Shown one piece after another: positions 7,490 to 16,087 of a stretch of 64,000 nucleotides of DNA. The DNA is from Azohydromonas australica DSM 1124 (GTDB lineage Bacteria; Pseudomonadota; Gammaproteobacteria; Burkholderiales; Burkholderiaceae_C). A program made the translations under genes and the position numbers. Each line of letters opens with the position of its first letter. The stretch's first letter is position 1. Location of the stretch: contig NZ_KE387210.1 of assembly GCF_000430725.1 (NCBI RefSeq), positions 117,689 through 181,688 on the forward strand, given 5' to 3'. The notes under the pieces are model-generated. The model saw only the letters and a program-made list of their open reading frames with translations, was not told where the DNA came from and searched no databases.

Positions 7490-8521
7490 ATGACCGCAGC
7501 GGACACCCCTGTTGGAGCGGCACCGCGCCACGTCAGCTTGCTGGCGCTGCCCGAGGTTGCGGCCTCCACGCTGTTCGGCCTCTACGACGTCATGAACGCC
7601 TTCGCGCTGATGGGCCTCGCGGCGCCGGGCACGCCGGCGCCCTTCGTGGCCGAGATCGTGGGCGAAGCCGCCGGCCCGCTGACGCTGGCCAGCGGCGTGC
7701 CGGTGCAGGTGCAGCGCCGCTTCGACGACATTACCGGCACCGACATCGTGATCGTCCCTTCCGTCGTGCTGCAGCTGCAGGACTGGCGGCCGGGCCGCTA
7801 TCCGCGCCTGCTGGAGTGGGTGCGCGCGATGCACGCGCGCGGCGCCCTGTTGTGCTCGGCCTGCTCGGGCGTCTTCCTGCTGGCCGAAACCGGGCTCTTC
7901 GACGGCCGCGACGTCACGGTGCACTTCGGCTACGCCCCTGCCTTCCGGGCGCTGTACCCGGCGGTGCCGGTGCATCCGGAGCAGGTGCTGGTGATCTCCG
8001 GGCTGCGCGAGGAGCTGATCACCTCGGGCGCCTCGAACACCTGGCACGACCTGGTGCTGTACCTGATCGCGCGCCACGCCGGCGCCACGACCGCGCAGGC
8101 CGTGGCGCGCAGCTTCGCGCTGCAGTGGCACCAGGACGGGCTGACACCCTTCATGGTGTTCGAGGGCCGCAGCGACCACGGGGACGCCGAGGTGCGGCAG
8201 GCGCAGCAGTGGTTGAGCACGCACTTTTCCGTGGCCAACCCGGTGGAGGAGGCGGTCAAGCGCTCGCGCCTGGCCGAGCGCACCTTCAAGCGCCGCTTTG
8301 CTGCCGCCACCGGGCTCACGCCCATCGCCTACGTGCAGCGGCTGCGCATCGAGGACGCCAAGCGCAGGCTGGAGCGCACCGATGCGTCGGTGGACGAGAT
8401 CAGCTGGCGCGTGGGCTACGAGGACGCCGCCTTCTTTCGCCGCCTGTTCAAGCGCACCACCGGCATGGCGCCGGGCGCGTACCGGCGGCGCTTCAGCATT
8501 CCGGCGTTCGCGCGGACGTAG
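7490..8521 (+). CDS. GlxA family transcriptional regulator (DJ-1/PfpI + AraC HTH)
   Basis: A 343-residue regulator. The ATG at 7490 has GAAGGAGAT just upstream. Residues about 10-195 form a DJ-1/PfpI-like domain (SLLALPEVAASTLFGLYDVM; the nucleophile-elbow region reads LLCSACSGVFLLAETGL). Residues about 230-335 form the AraC-type double helix-turn-helix (RSRLAERTFKRRFAAATG, and YEDAAFFRRLFKRTTGMAP). This family usually senses a small metabolite and activates nearby genes; the divergent methyltransferase is the obvious candidate target. The end overlaps 29 bases with the convergent DapA-family gene. Confidence 0.9.
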   Translation: MTAADTPVGAAPRHVSLLALPEVAASTLFGLYDVMNAFALMGLAAPGTPAPFVAEIVGEAAGPLTLASGVPVQVQRRFDDITGTDIVIVPSVVLQLQDWRPGRYPRLLEWVRAMHARGALLCSACSGVFLLAETGLFDGRDVTVHFGYAPAFRALYPAVPVHPEQVLVISGLREELITSGASNTWHDLVLYLIARHAGATTAQAVARSFALQWHQDGLTPFMVFEGRSDHGDAEVRQAQQWLSTHFSVANPVEEAVKRSRLAERTFKRRFAAATGLTPIAYVQRLRIEDAKRRLERTDASVDEISWRVGYEDAAFFRRLFKRTTGMAPGAYRRRFSIPAFART

Positions 8522-9449
8522 CGGCGGGCTGGTCTGACGGTGCCGCTTGCAGTGCCGGCACGGCGTCGAACAGCGCGCCCAGCCGCTGCTGCAGGGCGGC
8601 CGAGATGCCCGTCATCGGCGCGCGCACCTCGGCGCGGATCAGGCCCTGGCGCGCCAGCATCGCCTTGACCGGGCCGGGGTTGGGCTCGGCGAACAGCAGC
8701 TCGATCAGCGGCACCAGCGGCTGCCACTGCGCCCGGGCCGCTTCCAGGTCGGCGCGCGCCAGCGCCTTCAGGACCGCCACGAAGCGCTCGGTGTGCAAGT
8801 GCGCGCTGGCGGCGATGGCGCCCGCGCCGCCCTGTGCCACGTTGCCGAAGATCTGGATGTCCTCGCCGGCCAGCACGGCCAGCCGGCCGTCCGCGATCAG
8901 CGCCTGCGTCTTGCCGGCGTCGCCGCCGCAGTCCTTGACGGCGCGGATGTTGGGATGCGCCGCCAGCGCCAGCAGCGTCTCGCGTGCCAGCACGGCGCCG
9001 GTGCGGTAGGGAATGTCGTAGACGATGAGCGGCAGGCTGCTGGCGTCGGCCAGCGTCTCGAACCACAGCCGCAGGCCGGCCTGCGACGGGCGCACGTAGT
9101 GCGGTGCGGGCACCAGCAGGCCGCGCAGGCTGGGCACCCGTGCCGTGCCCAGTGCCGAGAGCCGCTCGACCCAGGCGCGCGTGTCGCCCAGGTGGTAGCC
9201 GCTCAGGCCCATCACCAGCGGCAAGCCTTGAGCGTTGCGGGCCACGGTGTCCAGGCAGGTAAGTTGTTCCTCCTCGCCGAGCGCGGGCGCCTCGCCGGTG
9301 GTGCCGCAGACCACGAAGCCGGCGATGCCGGTTGGCGCCAGGGCACGGGTCAGGGTTGCAAGGGCCTCGTGGTCCACGGCCTGGTCGCGGAAGGGCGTGA
9401 CCAGGGGCACCCAGAGGCCGGAGAAAGCAGGGGGAGTTGGCGATGTCAT
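8493..9449 (-). CDS. Dihydrodipicolinate synthase (DapA) family aldolase
   Basis: A 318-residue class I aldolase of the DapA/NAL superfamily. The fold starts with GLWVPLVTPFRD. GTTGEAPAL is the pyruvate carboxylate-binding motif, YDIPYRTG contains the conserved Tyr, and IRAVKDCGGD contains the Schiff-base Lys. It could be 4-hydroxy-tetrahydrodipicolinate synthase of lysine biosynthesis, but no lysine genes are adjacent and DapA paralogues acting on other 2-keto acids are common. Hence no symbol is given. The C-terminal 20 residues (QAAPSDQPAATSARTPEC) look like a loose tail, and their DNA overlaps the convergent regulator gene. Confidence 0.85.
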   Translation of the reverse strand: MTSPTPPAFSGLWVPLVTPFRDQAVDHEALATLTRALAPTGIAGFVVCGTTGEAPALGEEEQLTCLDTVARNAQGLPLVMGLSGYHLGDTRAWVERLSALGTARVPSLRGLLVPAPHYVRPSQAGLRLWFETLADASSLPLIVYDIPYRTGAVLARETLLALAAHPNIRAVKDCGGDAGKTQALIADGRLAVLAGEDIQIFGNVAQGGAGAIAASAHLHTERFVAVLKALARADLEAARAQWQPLVPLIELLFAEPNPGPVKAMLARQGLIRAEVRAPMTGISAALQQRLGALFDAVPALQAAPSDQPAATSARTPEC

Positions 9450-9605
9450 GGCAGTCCTTTGAAGTTGACCGAGGGATCAACCGTCGAAGGACAGGCGAAG
9501 GGCGAGGCCAGTACCAGGGCTGTGGCGGTCCCGTCGCTCATCCGACGACGGAACCGCAGCTCCGGTCAGATGAGCTGGGCTTTCTCTTTTTTGGACGCGC
9601 ATGCA

Positions 9606-9621
9606 CCGACCCGCGGGTCGG
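9606..9621. repeat. Perfect 16-base palindrome downstream of SelO
   Basis: CCGACCCGCGGGTCGG is self-complementary. It lies 57 bases past the SelO stop and 157 bases ahead of the next minus-strand start. It may act as a transcript-end hairpin, but no T-run follows on either strand. Confidence 0.35.
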
Positions 9622-9677
9622 AGAAGGCGAGGGCGTCCAGGCAAGGCATCGGGCCAGTATAGCCGGCCGCCCGCGGC

Positions 9678-11195
9678 TCAAGTCCCGCAGAAGGTCCGGT
9701 AGCCCGCCGTCACTTCGGTCGGCGCCGGCTCGGCATGGCGGGCGTTTTCCGCCGTCTCCTCGAAGGGATTGCGCAGCGCCTCCAGCATGCGGTTGAGCGG
9801 CCCCAGGTCGGCGTGGTCCGAAGCCGCGGCCAGCGCCTCCTCCACGAGGTGGTTGCGCGGGATGACGATCGGGTTGACGCGGCGCATGCGCTGCGCGCGT
9901 TGCGCGCCGGCCTCGTCCGCGCCGGCGTCCTCCGCGGCGCAGCGCTCGCGCCAGCGTGTGAGCCAGTCGTCGAGCTTGCGCGCCTGGCCGAAAAGCGCGC
10001 GCAGCGGCGCTTCGTTGCCTTCGGCTGCGTCGGCCAGGCGGCGCCAGGCGAGCGTGAAGTCCACGCTCAGGCCGTGCATCAGGTGCAGCAGGTCCTCGGC
10101 CAGCGCCGAGTCGGCCTCGTCCTCGCCGGCCTCGGCGCGCTGCAGGCCCAGCTTGGCGCGCTGGCCCTGCAGCAGTGCTGCCGCGTAGACGGCCGGGAAG
10201 TCGTCGATCACGGCCGTCGCCTGCTTCACGGCCTCGGCGGTGGCGGGCTCGGACTCGTCCGCAGCGATCAGCGGCAGCAGCGTCTCGCCCAGCCGCGCGA
10301 GGTTCCAGCGCGCGATCAGCGGCTGGTTCGAGTAGGCGTAGCGGCCATGGTGGTCGATGGAGCTGAACACCGCGGCCGGGTCGTAGGCCTCCATGAAGGC
10401 GCACGGGCCGTAGTCGATGGTTTCGCCGGAGATGGTCATGTTGTCGGTGTTCATCACGCCGTGGATGAAGCCCACGTTCATCCAGCGCGCCACCAGCGCC
10501 GCCTGCCGCTCGGCCACGCGGCGCAGCAGCGCCAGGTAGCGGTCGGGGGTGCCGGCCAGGTCCGGATCGTGGCGCGTGATGGCGTAGTCGGCGAGCTGGC
10601 GCAGCTTGTCCAGATCGCCGCGCGCCGCGAAGAACTGGAAGGTGCCCACGCGCAGGTGGCTCAGCGCCACGCGCGTGAGCACGGCACCGGGCAGCACGCG
10701 CTCGCGGAACACCGAGTCGCCCGTGGCCGCCACGGCCAGCGCGCGCGTGGTCGGGATGCCCAGCGCGTGCACGCCTTCGCCCACCAGCACCTCGCGCAGC
10801 ATCGGCCCGATGGCGGCCTTGCCGTCGCCGCCGCGCGAGAAGGGCGTGCGCCCCGAGCCCTTGAAGGCGATGTCGCGGCGCCTGCCGTTGTGATCGATCA
10901 CTTCGCCCAGCAGCAGCGCGCGCCCGTCGCCGAGCTGCGGCGAGAAGCCGCCGAACTGGTGCCCGGCGTAGGCCTGCGCCAGCGGTTCCGCGCCCTCGGG
11001 CACTTGGTTGCCGGCAAACAGCGCCGCGCCCTCCTCGCTGTCCAGCGCGGCGGCGTCCAGGCCCAGTTCCCCGGCCAGCTCGCGGTTGAGGAACAGCAGG
11101 CGCGGCGCCGTCACGGTGGCGGGCTTCCAGGGCACGTAGAAGCCCGGCAGGTCGCGGGCATAGGTGTTGTCGAAACGGAAGTTGAAGGCAGTCAT
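9678..11195 (-). CDS. selO: Protein adenylyltransferase SelO (YdiU family)
   Basis: A 505-residue pseudokinase-fold enzyme of the SelO/YdiU family, which transfers AMP from ATP to Ser/Thr/Tyr side chains of proteins and is linked to redox stress. Family text is clear: YAGHQFGGFSPQLGDGRA, FKGSGRTPFSRGGDG, PTTRALAVAATG, MNTDNMTISGETIDYGPC (the metal-binding Asn/Asp region) and NPIVIPRNHLVEEAL. The C-terminus YRTFCGT carries a Cys at the position where some homologues have selenocysteine. A short CTGGCG/CGCCAG hairpin lies at 11204-11222, immediately before the start, where no normal ribosome site is evident. It appears monocistronic. Confidence 0.93.
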   Translation of the reverse strand: MTAFNFRFDNTYARDLPGFYVPWKPATVTAPRLLFLNRELAGELGLDAAALDSEEGAALFAGNQVPEGAEPLAQAYAGHQFGGFSPQLGDGRALLLGEVIDHNGRRRDIAFKGSGRTPFSRGGDGKAAIGPMLREVLVGEGVHALGIPTTRALAVAATGDSVFRERVLPGAVLTRVALSHLRVGTFQFFAARGDLDKLRQLADYAITRHDPDLAGTPDRYLALLRRVAERQAALVARWMNVGFIHGVMNTDNMTISGETIDYGPCAFMEAYDPAAVFSSIDHHGRYAYSNQPLIARWNLARLGETLLPLIAADESEPATAEAVKQATAVIDDFPAVYAAALLQGQRAKLGLQRAEAGEDEADSALAEDLLHLMHGLSVDFTLAWRRLADAAEGNEAPLRALFGQARKLDDWLTRWRERCAAEDAGADEAGAQRAQRMRRVNPIVIPRNHLVEEALAAASDHADLGPLNRMLEALRNPFEETAENARHAEPAPTEVTAGYRTFCGT

Positions 11196-11402
11196 GGGGA
11201 AGGCTGGCGCTCAAAACGCCAGTGTGACGGCCGCCACGATTCCGGGCTGGGCCAAGGTCTAGCGGCTCGTGGGCCGCCGCGCCTGCCAGCAGGCAGAACC
11301 CATGCCCCGGGCCGTGCCCGGGGTTGCCTGGGCATCCAACGCCAGGCGCGCGGCTTGCTGCTGCGCTTGATTGTTCCAAGCTGCGCAGCCCGCCGTTTTC
11401 CT

Positions 11403-13301
11403 GTGTCTTCCCAGCCTTTCTCCCGGTCGGATGACCGGTTCCGCCTGCTCGTTGACAGCGTGCAGGACTACGCCATCTTCATGCTCGACACCGCGGGTTG
11501 CGTGCAGACGTGGAACGCGGGCGCGCAGCGGCTCAAGGGCTACGAGGCCGACGAGATCATCGGCCGTTCCTTCGAGACCTTCTATCCCGCCGAGGCAGTC
11601 GAGCGCGGCTGGCCGCAGGAGGAGCTGCGGCGGGCCACGGCGCTGGGCCGCTTCGAGGACGAAGGCTGGCGCGTGCGAAAGGACGGCAGCACCTTCTGGG
11701 CCAGCGTCGTCATCACGGCGCTGCGCGACGCGCGCGGGCGGCTCGTGGGCTTCGGCAAGGTCACGCGCGACCTCACCGAGCGCAAGCGCCATGATGAGGC
11801 GCTGCGCCACAGCGAGGAGCAGTTCCGGCTGCTGATGGAGGCGGTCAAGGACTACGCCATCTTCATGCTCGACCCCGAGGGCCGCGTGCTGACCTGGAAC
11901 GCGGGTGCGCGGGCCATCAAGGGCTACACGGCCGGCGAGGTGGTGGGGCGGCACTTCTCGATGTTCTTCACGGCGCAGGACGTGGCCGCGGGCGCACCCC
12001 AGCGCGAGCTGGACGGCGCCCGGTGCACCGGCGGGCTGGAAGCCGAGGGCTGGCGCGTGCGCAAGGACGGCACGCTGTTCTGGGCCAACGTCGTCATCAC
12101 TCCCGTGCATGACGACGCCGGCGTGCTGCGCGGCTTCGCCAAGGTCACGCGCGACCTCACCGAGCAGCGGCGCATGCAGGAGCTGGAGCACTCCAGCCGC
12201 CGCATGCACGAGTTCCTGGCCATGCTCGCGCACGAGCTGCGCAACCCGCTGGCGCCCATCCGCAACGCCAACGAGATCATGCAGCGCATGCCCGAGCTGC
12301 CCGCGCCGCTGGTGCGGGTGCGCCAGATCATTGACCGCCAGCTGCGCCACCTCACGCGGCTGATCGACGACCTGCTGGACGTGGCCCGCATCGTCAACGG
12401 CAAGATCGTGCTCAAGACCGAGCCGCTCGACTACCGCGAGGTCGTCAACGCCAGCCTGGACGCGATCCGACCGGTGGTCGTCTCGCGCAACCAGCGGCTG
12501 GAGGTGGCGCTGCCGGACGCGCCGCTGGCGATGCGCGCCGATGCCACGCGCATCTCGCAGTCGCTGCAGAACCTGCTGAACAACGCCTCGCGCTACACGC
12601 CCGCGGGCGGCGCGATCCGCGTGGCCGTGCGCGTGGAGGGCAGCATGTGCGTGACCACGGTGGAGGACACCGGGCAAGGCATCGCGGCCGCTGCGCTGGA
12701 GCGCATCTTCGGCCTGTTCGAGCAGGAGGGCCCGCCGCATGGGCACGGCGACGGCGGGCTGGGCATCGGGCTGTCGCTGGCGCGCAAGCTCGTGGAGCTG
12801 CATGGCGGCGCGCTGTCCGCCTTCAGCGAGGGGCTGGGCCACGGCAGCCGGTTCACGATGCTGTTGTCGCTGGAAGTGTCCGCTCACCTGCCGAGGCCCC
12901 AGGCACTGGCTGAAGCCGCCGCCCCGGCCGCGAGCCGGCGCGTGCTGGTGGTGGACGACAACCGCGACTCGGCCGACTCCATGGTGGCGCTGCTGCAGCT
13001 GCTGGGCCACGAGGCGCATGCGGTGTACGGAGCGCGGGCCGCGGCCGAGGCGGCCCGGGGCTTCCGGCCCCAGGTGGTGCTGCTCGACCTCAACATGCCC
13101 GATGGCGACGGCTTCTCGGTGCTGCGGCAACTGCGAGAGGTCATGCCGGGGCCGCTGTTCGTGGCGGCCATGACCGGCTACGGCCTGGAGACGGACCGGC
13201 GCCGCACCGCGCTGGCGGGCTTCCAGGCCCATCTCACCAAGCCCGTGGGCATGGAGGAACTGGAGCGGGTACTGACGGAGGCCGCCGGCTTGTCGGCGTG
13301 A
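11403..13301 (+). CDS. Soluble hybrid sensor histidine kinase (PAS-PAS-HisKA-HATPase-REC)
   Basis: About 632 residues if the GTG at 11403 is the start; the frame is open far upstream but upstream text is GC-rich noise. There is no membrane segment. Residues about 10-125 and 135-250 are two PAS domains that align closely (DYAIFMLD, then TWNAGA, then EGWRVRKDG, then KVTRDLTE), a tandem duplication. HisKA follows with FLAMLAHELRNPLAP (phospho-acceptor His), then HATPase with NLLNNASRYTP and GGLGIGLSLARKL. The C-terminal receiver has VLVVDDNRDSAD and LLDLNMPDGDGF (phospho-Asp), with TKPVG. It likely senses a cytosolic signal such as redox or oxygen and needs a separate phosphotransfer partner. 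The start is uncertain. Confidence 0.88.
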   Translation: MSSQPFSRSDDRFRLLVDSVQDYAIFMLDTAGCVQTWNAGAQRLKGYEADEIIGRSFETFYPAEAVERGWPQEELRRATALGRFEDEGWRVRKDGSTFWASVVITALRDARGRLVGFGKVTRDLTERKRHDEALRHSEEQFRLLMEAVKDYAIFMLDPEGRVLTWNAGARAIKGYTAGEVVGRHFSMFFTAQDVAAGAPQRELDGARCTGGLEAEGWRVRKDGTLFWANVVITPVHDDAGVLRGFAKVTRDLTEQRRMQELEHSSRRMHEFLAMLAHELRNPLAPIRNANEIMQRMPELPAPLVRVRQIIDRQLRHLTRLIDDLLDVARIVNGKIVLKTEPLDYREVVNASLDAIRPVVVSRNQRLEVALPDAPLAMRADATRISQSLQNLLNNASRYTPAGGAIRVAVRVEGSMCVTTVEDTGQGIAAAALERIFGLFEQEGPPHGHGDGGLGIGLSLARKLVELHGGALSAFSEGLGHGSRFTMLLSLEVSAHLPRPQALAEAAAPAASRRVLVVDDNRDSADSMVALLQLLGHEAHAVYGARAAAEAARGFRPQVVLLDLNMPDGDGFSVLRQLREVMPGPLFVAAMTGYGLETDRRRTALAGFQAHLTKPVGMEELERVLTEAAGLSA

Positions 13302-13427
13302 ACCCCGCAATTTTTCTTGCAATGCGCGCCGGCTACGGGCGCCCGCGAGAAGCTGACCCGCCCAACGGGCCTACCGCTGCAGCAGCCTCGGCAAGCGCAG
13401 CGCCGAGTGCGGCGGGGGCAGCGGAGC

Positions 13428-14081
13428 TCAGCGCGCCTTCAGCCGTCGCACCCAGAAGTCGCCCGTGAACTGCACCAGGCTCACCAGCGCCACCAGCACG
13501 ACGATGACGACGGCCATCACCGTGGTGTCGAAGCGCTGGTAGCCGTAGCGGATGGCGAGGTCGCCCAGGCCGCCGGCACCCACTGCGCCGGCCATGGCCG
13601 AGGCGCCGATCATCGACACCACCGTGATCGTGAAGCCGCCCACGATGCCCGGCAGCGCCTCGGGCAGCAGCACGTGCCACACGATGTGCCGGCGCCGGCA
13701 GCCCATGGCCTGGGCCGCCTCGATCAGCCCGGCGTCCACCTCGCGCAGGCTCACCTCGGCGATGCGCGCGAAGAAGGGCGTGGCGCTGATGGACAGCGGC
13801 ACCACCGCAGCCCAGAGCCCGATGGTCGTGCCCGTGATCAGCCGCGTCAGCGGGATCAGCGCCACCAGCAGCACGATGAAGGGCGTGGCACGGAAGGCGT
13901 TGACCACCGAGCCGGCCACGCGGTTGAAGCGCGGCCACGGCAGCACGCCGCCCGGGGCCGTGAGCACCAGCAGCACCGCCAGCGGAATGCCGGCCAGCAG
14001 CGCGATCAGCGCCGAGGTGCCCACCATCAGCACCGTGTCCAGCAGCGCCTCGACGAGGCGGTCAATCATGATCGGCGACAT
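13428..14081 (-). CDS. metI: Methionine-type ABC transporter permease (MetI-like)
   Basis: A 217-residue inner-membrane permease with five or so hydrophobic segments and the permease-ATPase contact motif around EAAQAMGCRRRHIVWHVLLPEALP. The ATG at 14081 gives the usual MetI length and overlaps the end of metN by 20 bases, suggesting translational coupling; the in-frame ATG at 14069 is the alternative. It is the last gene of a six-gene minus-strand unit that also encodes DszA/DszC-type enzymes. The imported substrate may therefore be an organosulfur compound rather than methionine. Confidence 0.88.
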   Translation of the reverse strand: MSPIMIDRLVEALLDTVLMVGTSALIALLAGIPLAVLLVLTAPGGVLPWPRFNRVAGSVVNAFRATPFIVLLVALIPLTRLITGTTIGLWAAVVPLSISATPFFARIAEVSLREVDAGLIEAAQAMGCRRRHIVWHVLLPEALPGIVGGFTITVVSMIGASAMAGAVGAGGLGDLAIRYGYQRFDTTVMAVVIVVLVALVSLVQFTGDFWVRRLKAR

Positions 14082-15243
14082 GGCCCAGCTCCCTGGCGTG
14101 ATGGCACAGCCGCAGCGTCTCCAGCGCCGCGGCAAGGGGTTGTCCATTGGCGGCGGCGACCACCAGCCGGCCGTGGCTGTGGCCCTGGATGCGGTCCACG
14201 CCGCCGTGCAGCAGCTGCACTGGCCCGCCCAGCGCGGCGGCCAGCCGCACCAGGTCGGGCTCGATGCCGCCTTCGCCCGTGTAGACCAGTTCCAGCACGC
14301 GCCGTGACGGCCGGTCCGCCGGCGGCTGCGCCAGCAGCCGCTGCTGCAGCTCCCGCGGCAGCGACTGCTCCAGCGGGCGCAGCAGCGCGCGCGTGGCGTC
14401 GTGCGCCGGCGCGCCGAACACCTTCCACACCAGCCCGGCCTCGGCGACGCGGCCTTTCTCCAGCACCAGCACCTCGTCGCAGACCTCGCGGATCACGCCC
14501 ATCTCGTGCGTGATCAGCACGATGGTCAGGCCCAGCTGGCGGTTGATGTCGCGCAGCAGCGCCAGGATCGACTGCGTGGTCTCCGGGTCCAGCGCCGACG
14601 TGGCCTCGTCGCACAGCAGGATCTCCGGGTGGTGCACCAGCGCGCGCGCAATGCCCACGCGCTGCTTCTGCCCGCCCGAGAGCCGGCCGGGATACGCGTC
14701 GTGCTTGCCTTGCAAGCCCACCAGCGCCAGCAGCTCCGTCACCCGCCGGCGGATGTGCTCCGGCTTCGCCCCGGCCACGCGCAGCGGCAGGGCGACGTTC
14801 TCGAACACGGTCTTGGCCGAGAGCAGATTGAAGTGCTGGAAGATCATCCCGACCCGGCGGCGCAGTTGCACCAGGCCGTCCTCGTCCAGCGCGGCGAGGT
14901 CCTGGCCGTCCACCAGCACGCGCCCGCTGCTGGGCTGCTCCAGCCGGTTGACGGTGCGCAGCAGGCTGGACTTGCCCGCGCCGCTGCGGCCGATGATCCC
15001 GAAGATGCTGCCGGCGCGGATGTCCAGGCTGATGCCCTCCAGCGCCTGCACCGGCCCGGCGCTGGAGCGGTAGGTCTTGCCCACCTGCTCGAAGCGCACC
15101 GAGCCGGCTGCCGGGCGCCGCGGCGTATCCGTGGAGGCATCGGGGCAGGCGGAGGGCGCCTGCGATGGGCCCGGCGCTTGCGCCGGCACGAAAGAGCTTC
15201 TGGGCGCCAGGGCCCACGGGGTGGCTGACATGGCGCGGCTCAC
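14062..15243 (-). CDS. metN: Methionine-type ABC transporter ATP-binding protein (MetN-like) with N-terminal extension
   Basis: 393 residues if the GTG at 15243 is used; it overlaps the metQ stop as GTGA. An ATG at 15231 is an equally good choice. The ATPase core starts only near residue 48 (VRFEQVGKTYR), so there is an Ala/Pro-rich extension of about 45 residues that ordinary MetN lacks. Walker A is GRSGAGKSSL, the signature is LSGGQKQRVGIARAL, Walker B is ILLCDEATSALD and the H-loop is LITHEMG. The last 100 residues correspond to the NIL regulatory domain that binds the transported amino acid in MetN. Operon position suggests sulfur-compound uptake. Confidence 0.9.
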   Translation of the reverse strand: MSRAMSATPWALAPRSSFVPAQAPGPSQAPSACPDASTDTPRRPAAGSVRFEQVGKTYRSSAGPVQALEGISLDIRAGSIFGIIGRSGAGKSSLLRTVNRLEQPSSGRVLVDGQDLAALDEDGLVQLRRRVGMIFQHFNLLSAKTVFENVALPLRVAGAKPEHIRRRVTELLALVGLQGKHDAYPGRLSGGQKQRVGIARALVHHPEILLCDEATSALDPETTQSILALLRDINRQLGLTIVLITHEMGVIREVCDEVLVLEKGRVAEAGLVWKVFGAPAHDATRALLRPLEQSLPRELQQRLLAQPPADRPSRRVLELVYTGEGGIEPDLVRLAAALGGPVQLLHGGVDRIQGHSHGRLVVAAANGQPLAAALETLRLCHHARELGHVADHD

Positions 15244-16049
15244 TGGTTCAGCCAGGGCAGGGAGTAGAGCTTGGCCTCGCCGCCGAAGAGCTTGTGCACC
15301 TCGTCGCGCACGGCCTTGGACTCCTGGAAGATCTTCACGAACTTCCTGACGCGCGGGTCGTTCACGTTGTCCTGCCGGGTCACGAAGCGGATGGCGAAGT
15401 ACACGTCCGACACGCCGGTGTAGAGCAGCCCGGCGGTGGCCATCTGCGGCTTGCCGGCGCTGACGAAGTGCGCGGGGATGCCCTGCGCCAGGTCCACGTC
15501 GTCGATGGCGCGCACGAGCTGCGGGCCTTCCACCTCGGCGAACTTGAGCTTCTTCGGGTTGGACACGATGTCGTTGACGGTGCCGCGCACGCCCACGCCG
15601 TCCTTGAGCTTGATGAGCCCGGCCTTCTCCAGCAGCGCCAGGCCGCGGCCCTGGTTCACCGGGTCGCTGGCGACGGCCACCTTGGCGCCGTCCTTGAGTT
15701 CCTCGAATTTCTTGATGCGGTAGGAAAAGAGGCCGATGTTGGGCAGCACGCCGATGCCGGCCACGGCGAACTTGTAGCCGCGCTCCCTGATGGCGTTGTC
15801 CAGGAAGGCCTGGTGCTGGAAGTAGTTGATGTCCAGGTCGCCGGCCTGCAGCGCGGTGTTGGGCGTGGTCCAGTCGGTGAACTCAATCACCTTCACGTCC
15901 AGGCCCTGCTTGCGCGCCTCGCGCGCCGCGGCCTCCATGGTGTCGGCATGCACGCCGGCCGAGGCGCCGACCTTGAGCGTCTGCGCCTGCGCGGCGCTCC
16001 AGACGAGGAAGCTGGCGAGGAAGGTGGTGAGCAGTCGGGTGGTTTTCAT
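15240..16049 (-). CDS. metQ: MetQ-type periplasmic substrate-binding protein
   Basis: A 269-residue NlpA/MetQ-family binding protein. The signal peptide is residues 1-22 (TTFLASFLVWSAAQAQ), with a signal peptidase I type cut after AQA and no lipobox Cys, so it is likely a soluble periplasmic form. Conserved text includes LKVGASAGVHADTM, DINYFQHQAFLDN, ASDPVNQGRGLALLEKAGLI and the C-terminal FVKIFQESKAVRDEV. It lies between an upstream DszA-type monooxygenase (38 bases) and metN (overlap). In the family it binds methionine, but here the enzyme neighbours suggest another sulfur-bearing ligand. Confidence 0.88.
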   Translation of the reverse strand: MKTTRLLTTFLASFLVWSAAQAQTLKVGASAGVHADTMEAAAREARKQGLDVKVIEFTDWTTPNTALQAGDLDINYFQHQAFLDNAIRERGYKFAVAGIGVLPNIGLFSYRIKKFEELKDGAKVAVASDPVNQGRGLALLEKAGLIKLKDGVGVRGTVNDIVSNPKKLKFAEVEGPQLVRAIDDVDLAQGIPAHFVSAGKPQMATAGLLYTGVSDVYFAIRFVTRQDNVNDPRVRKFVKIFQESKAVRDEVHKLFGGEAKLYSLPWLNQ

Positions 16050-16087
16050 GGTGATGCGTGTGTTTTCTGTGGGAAGCGGGGAAGGGG

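Noticed and set aside
9735..11402. Long plus-strand open frame ahead of the first hybrid kinase
   Set aside because: It is antisense to SelO, has low-complexity Arg/Ala/Gly text and no family pattern. It is a GC-rich shadow that merely joins the kinase frame.
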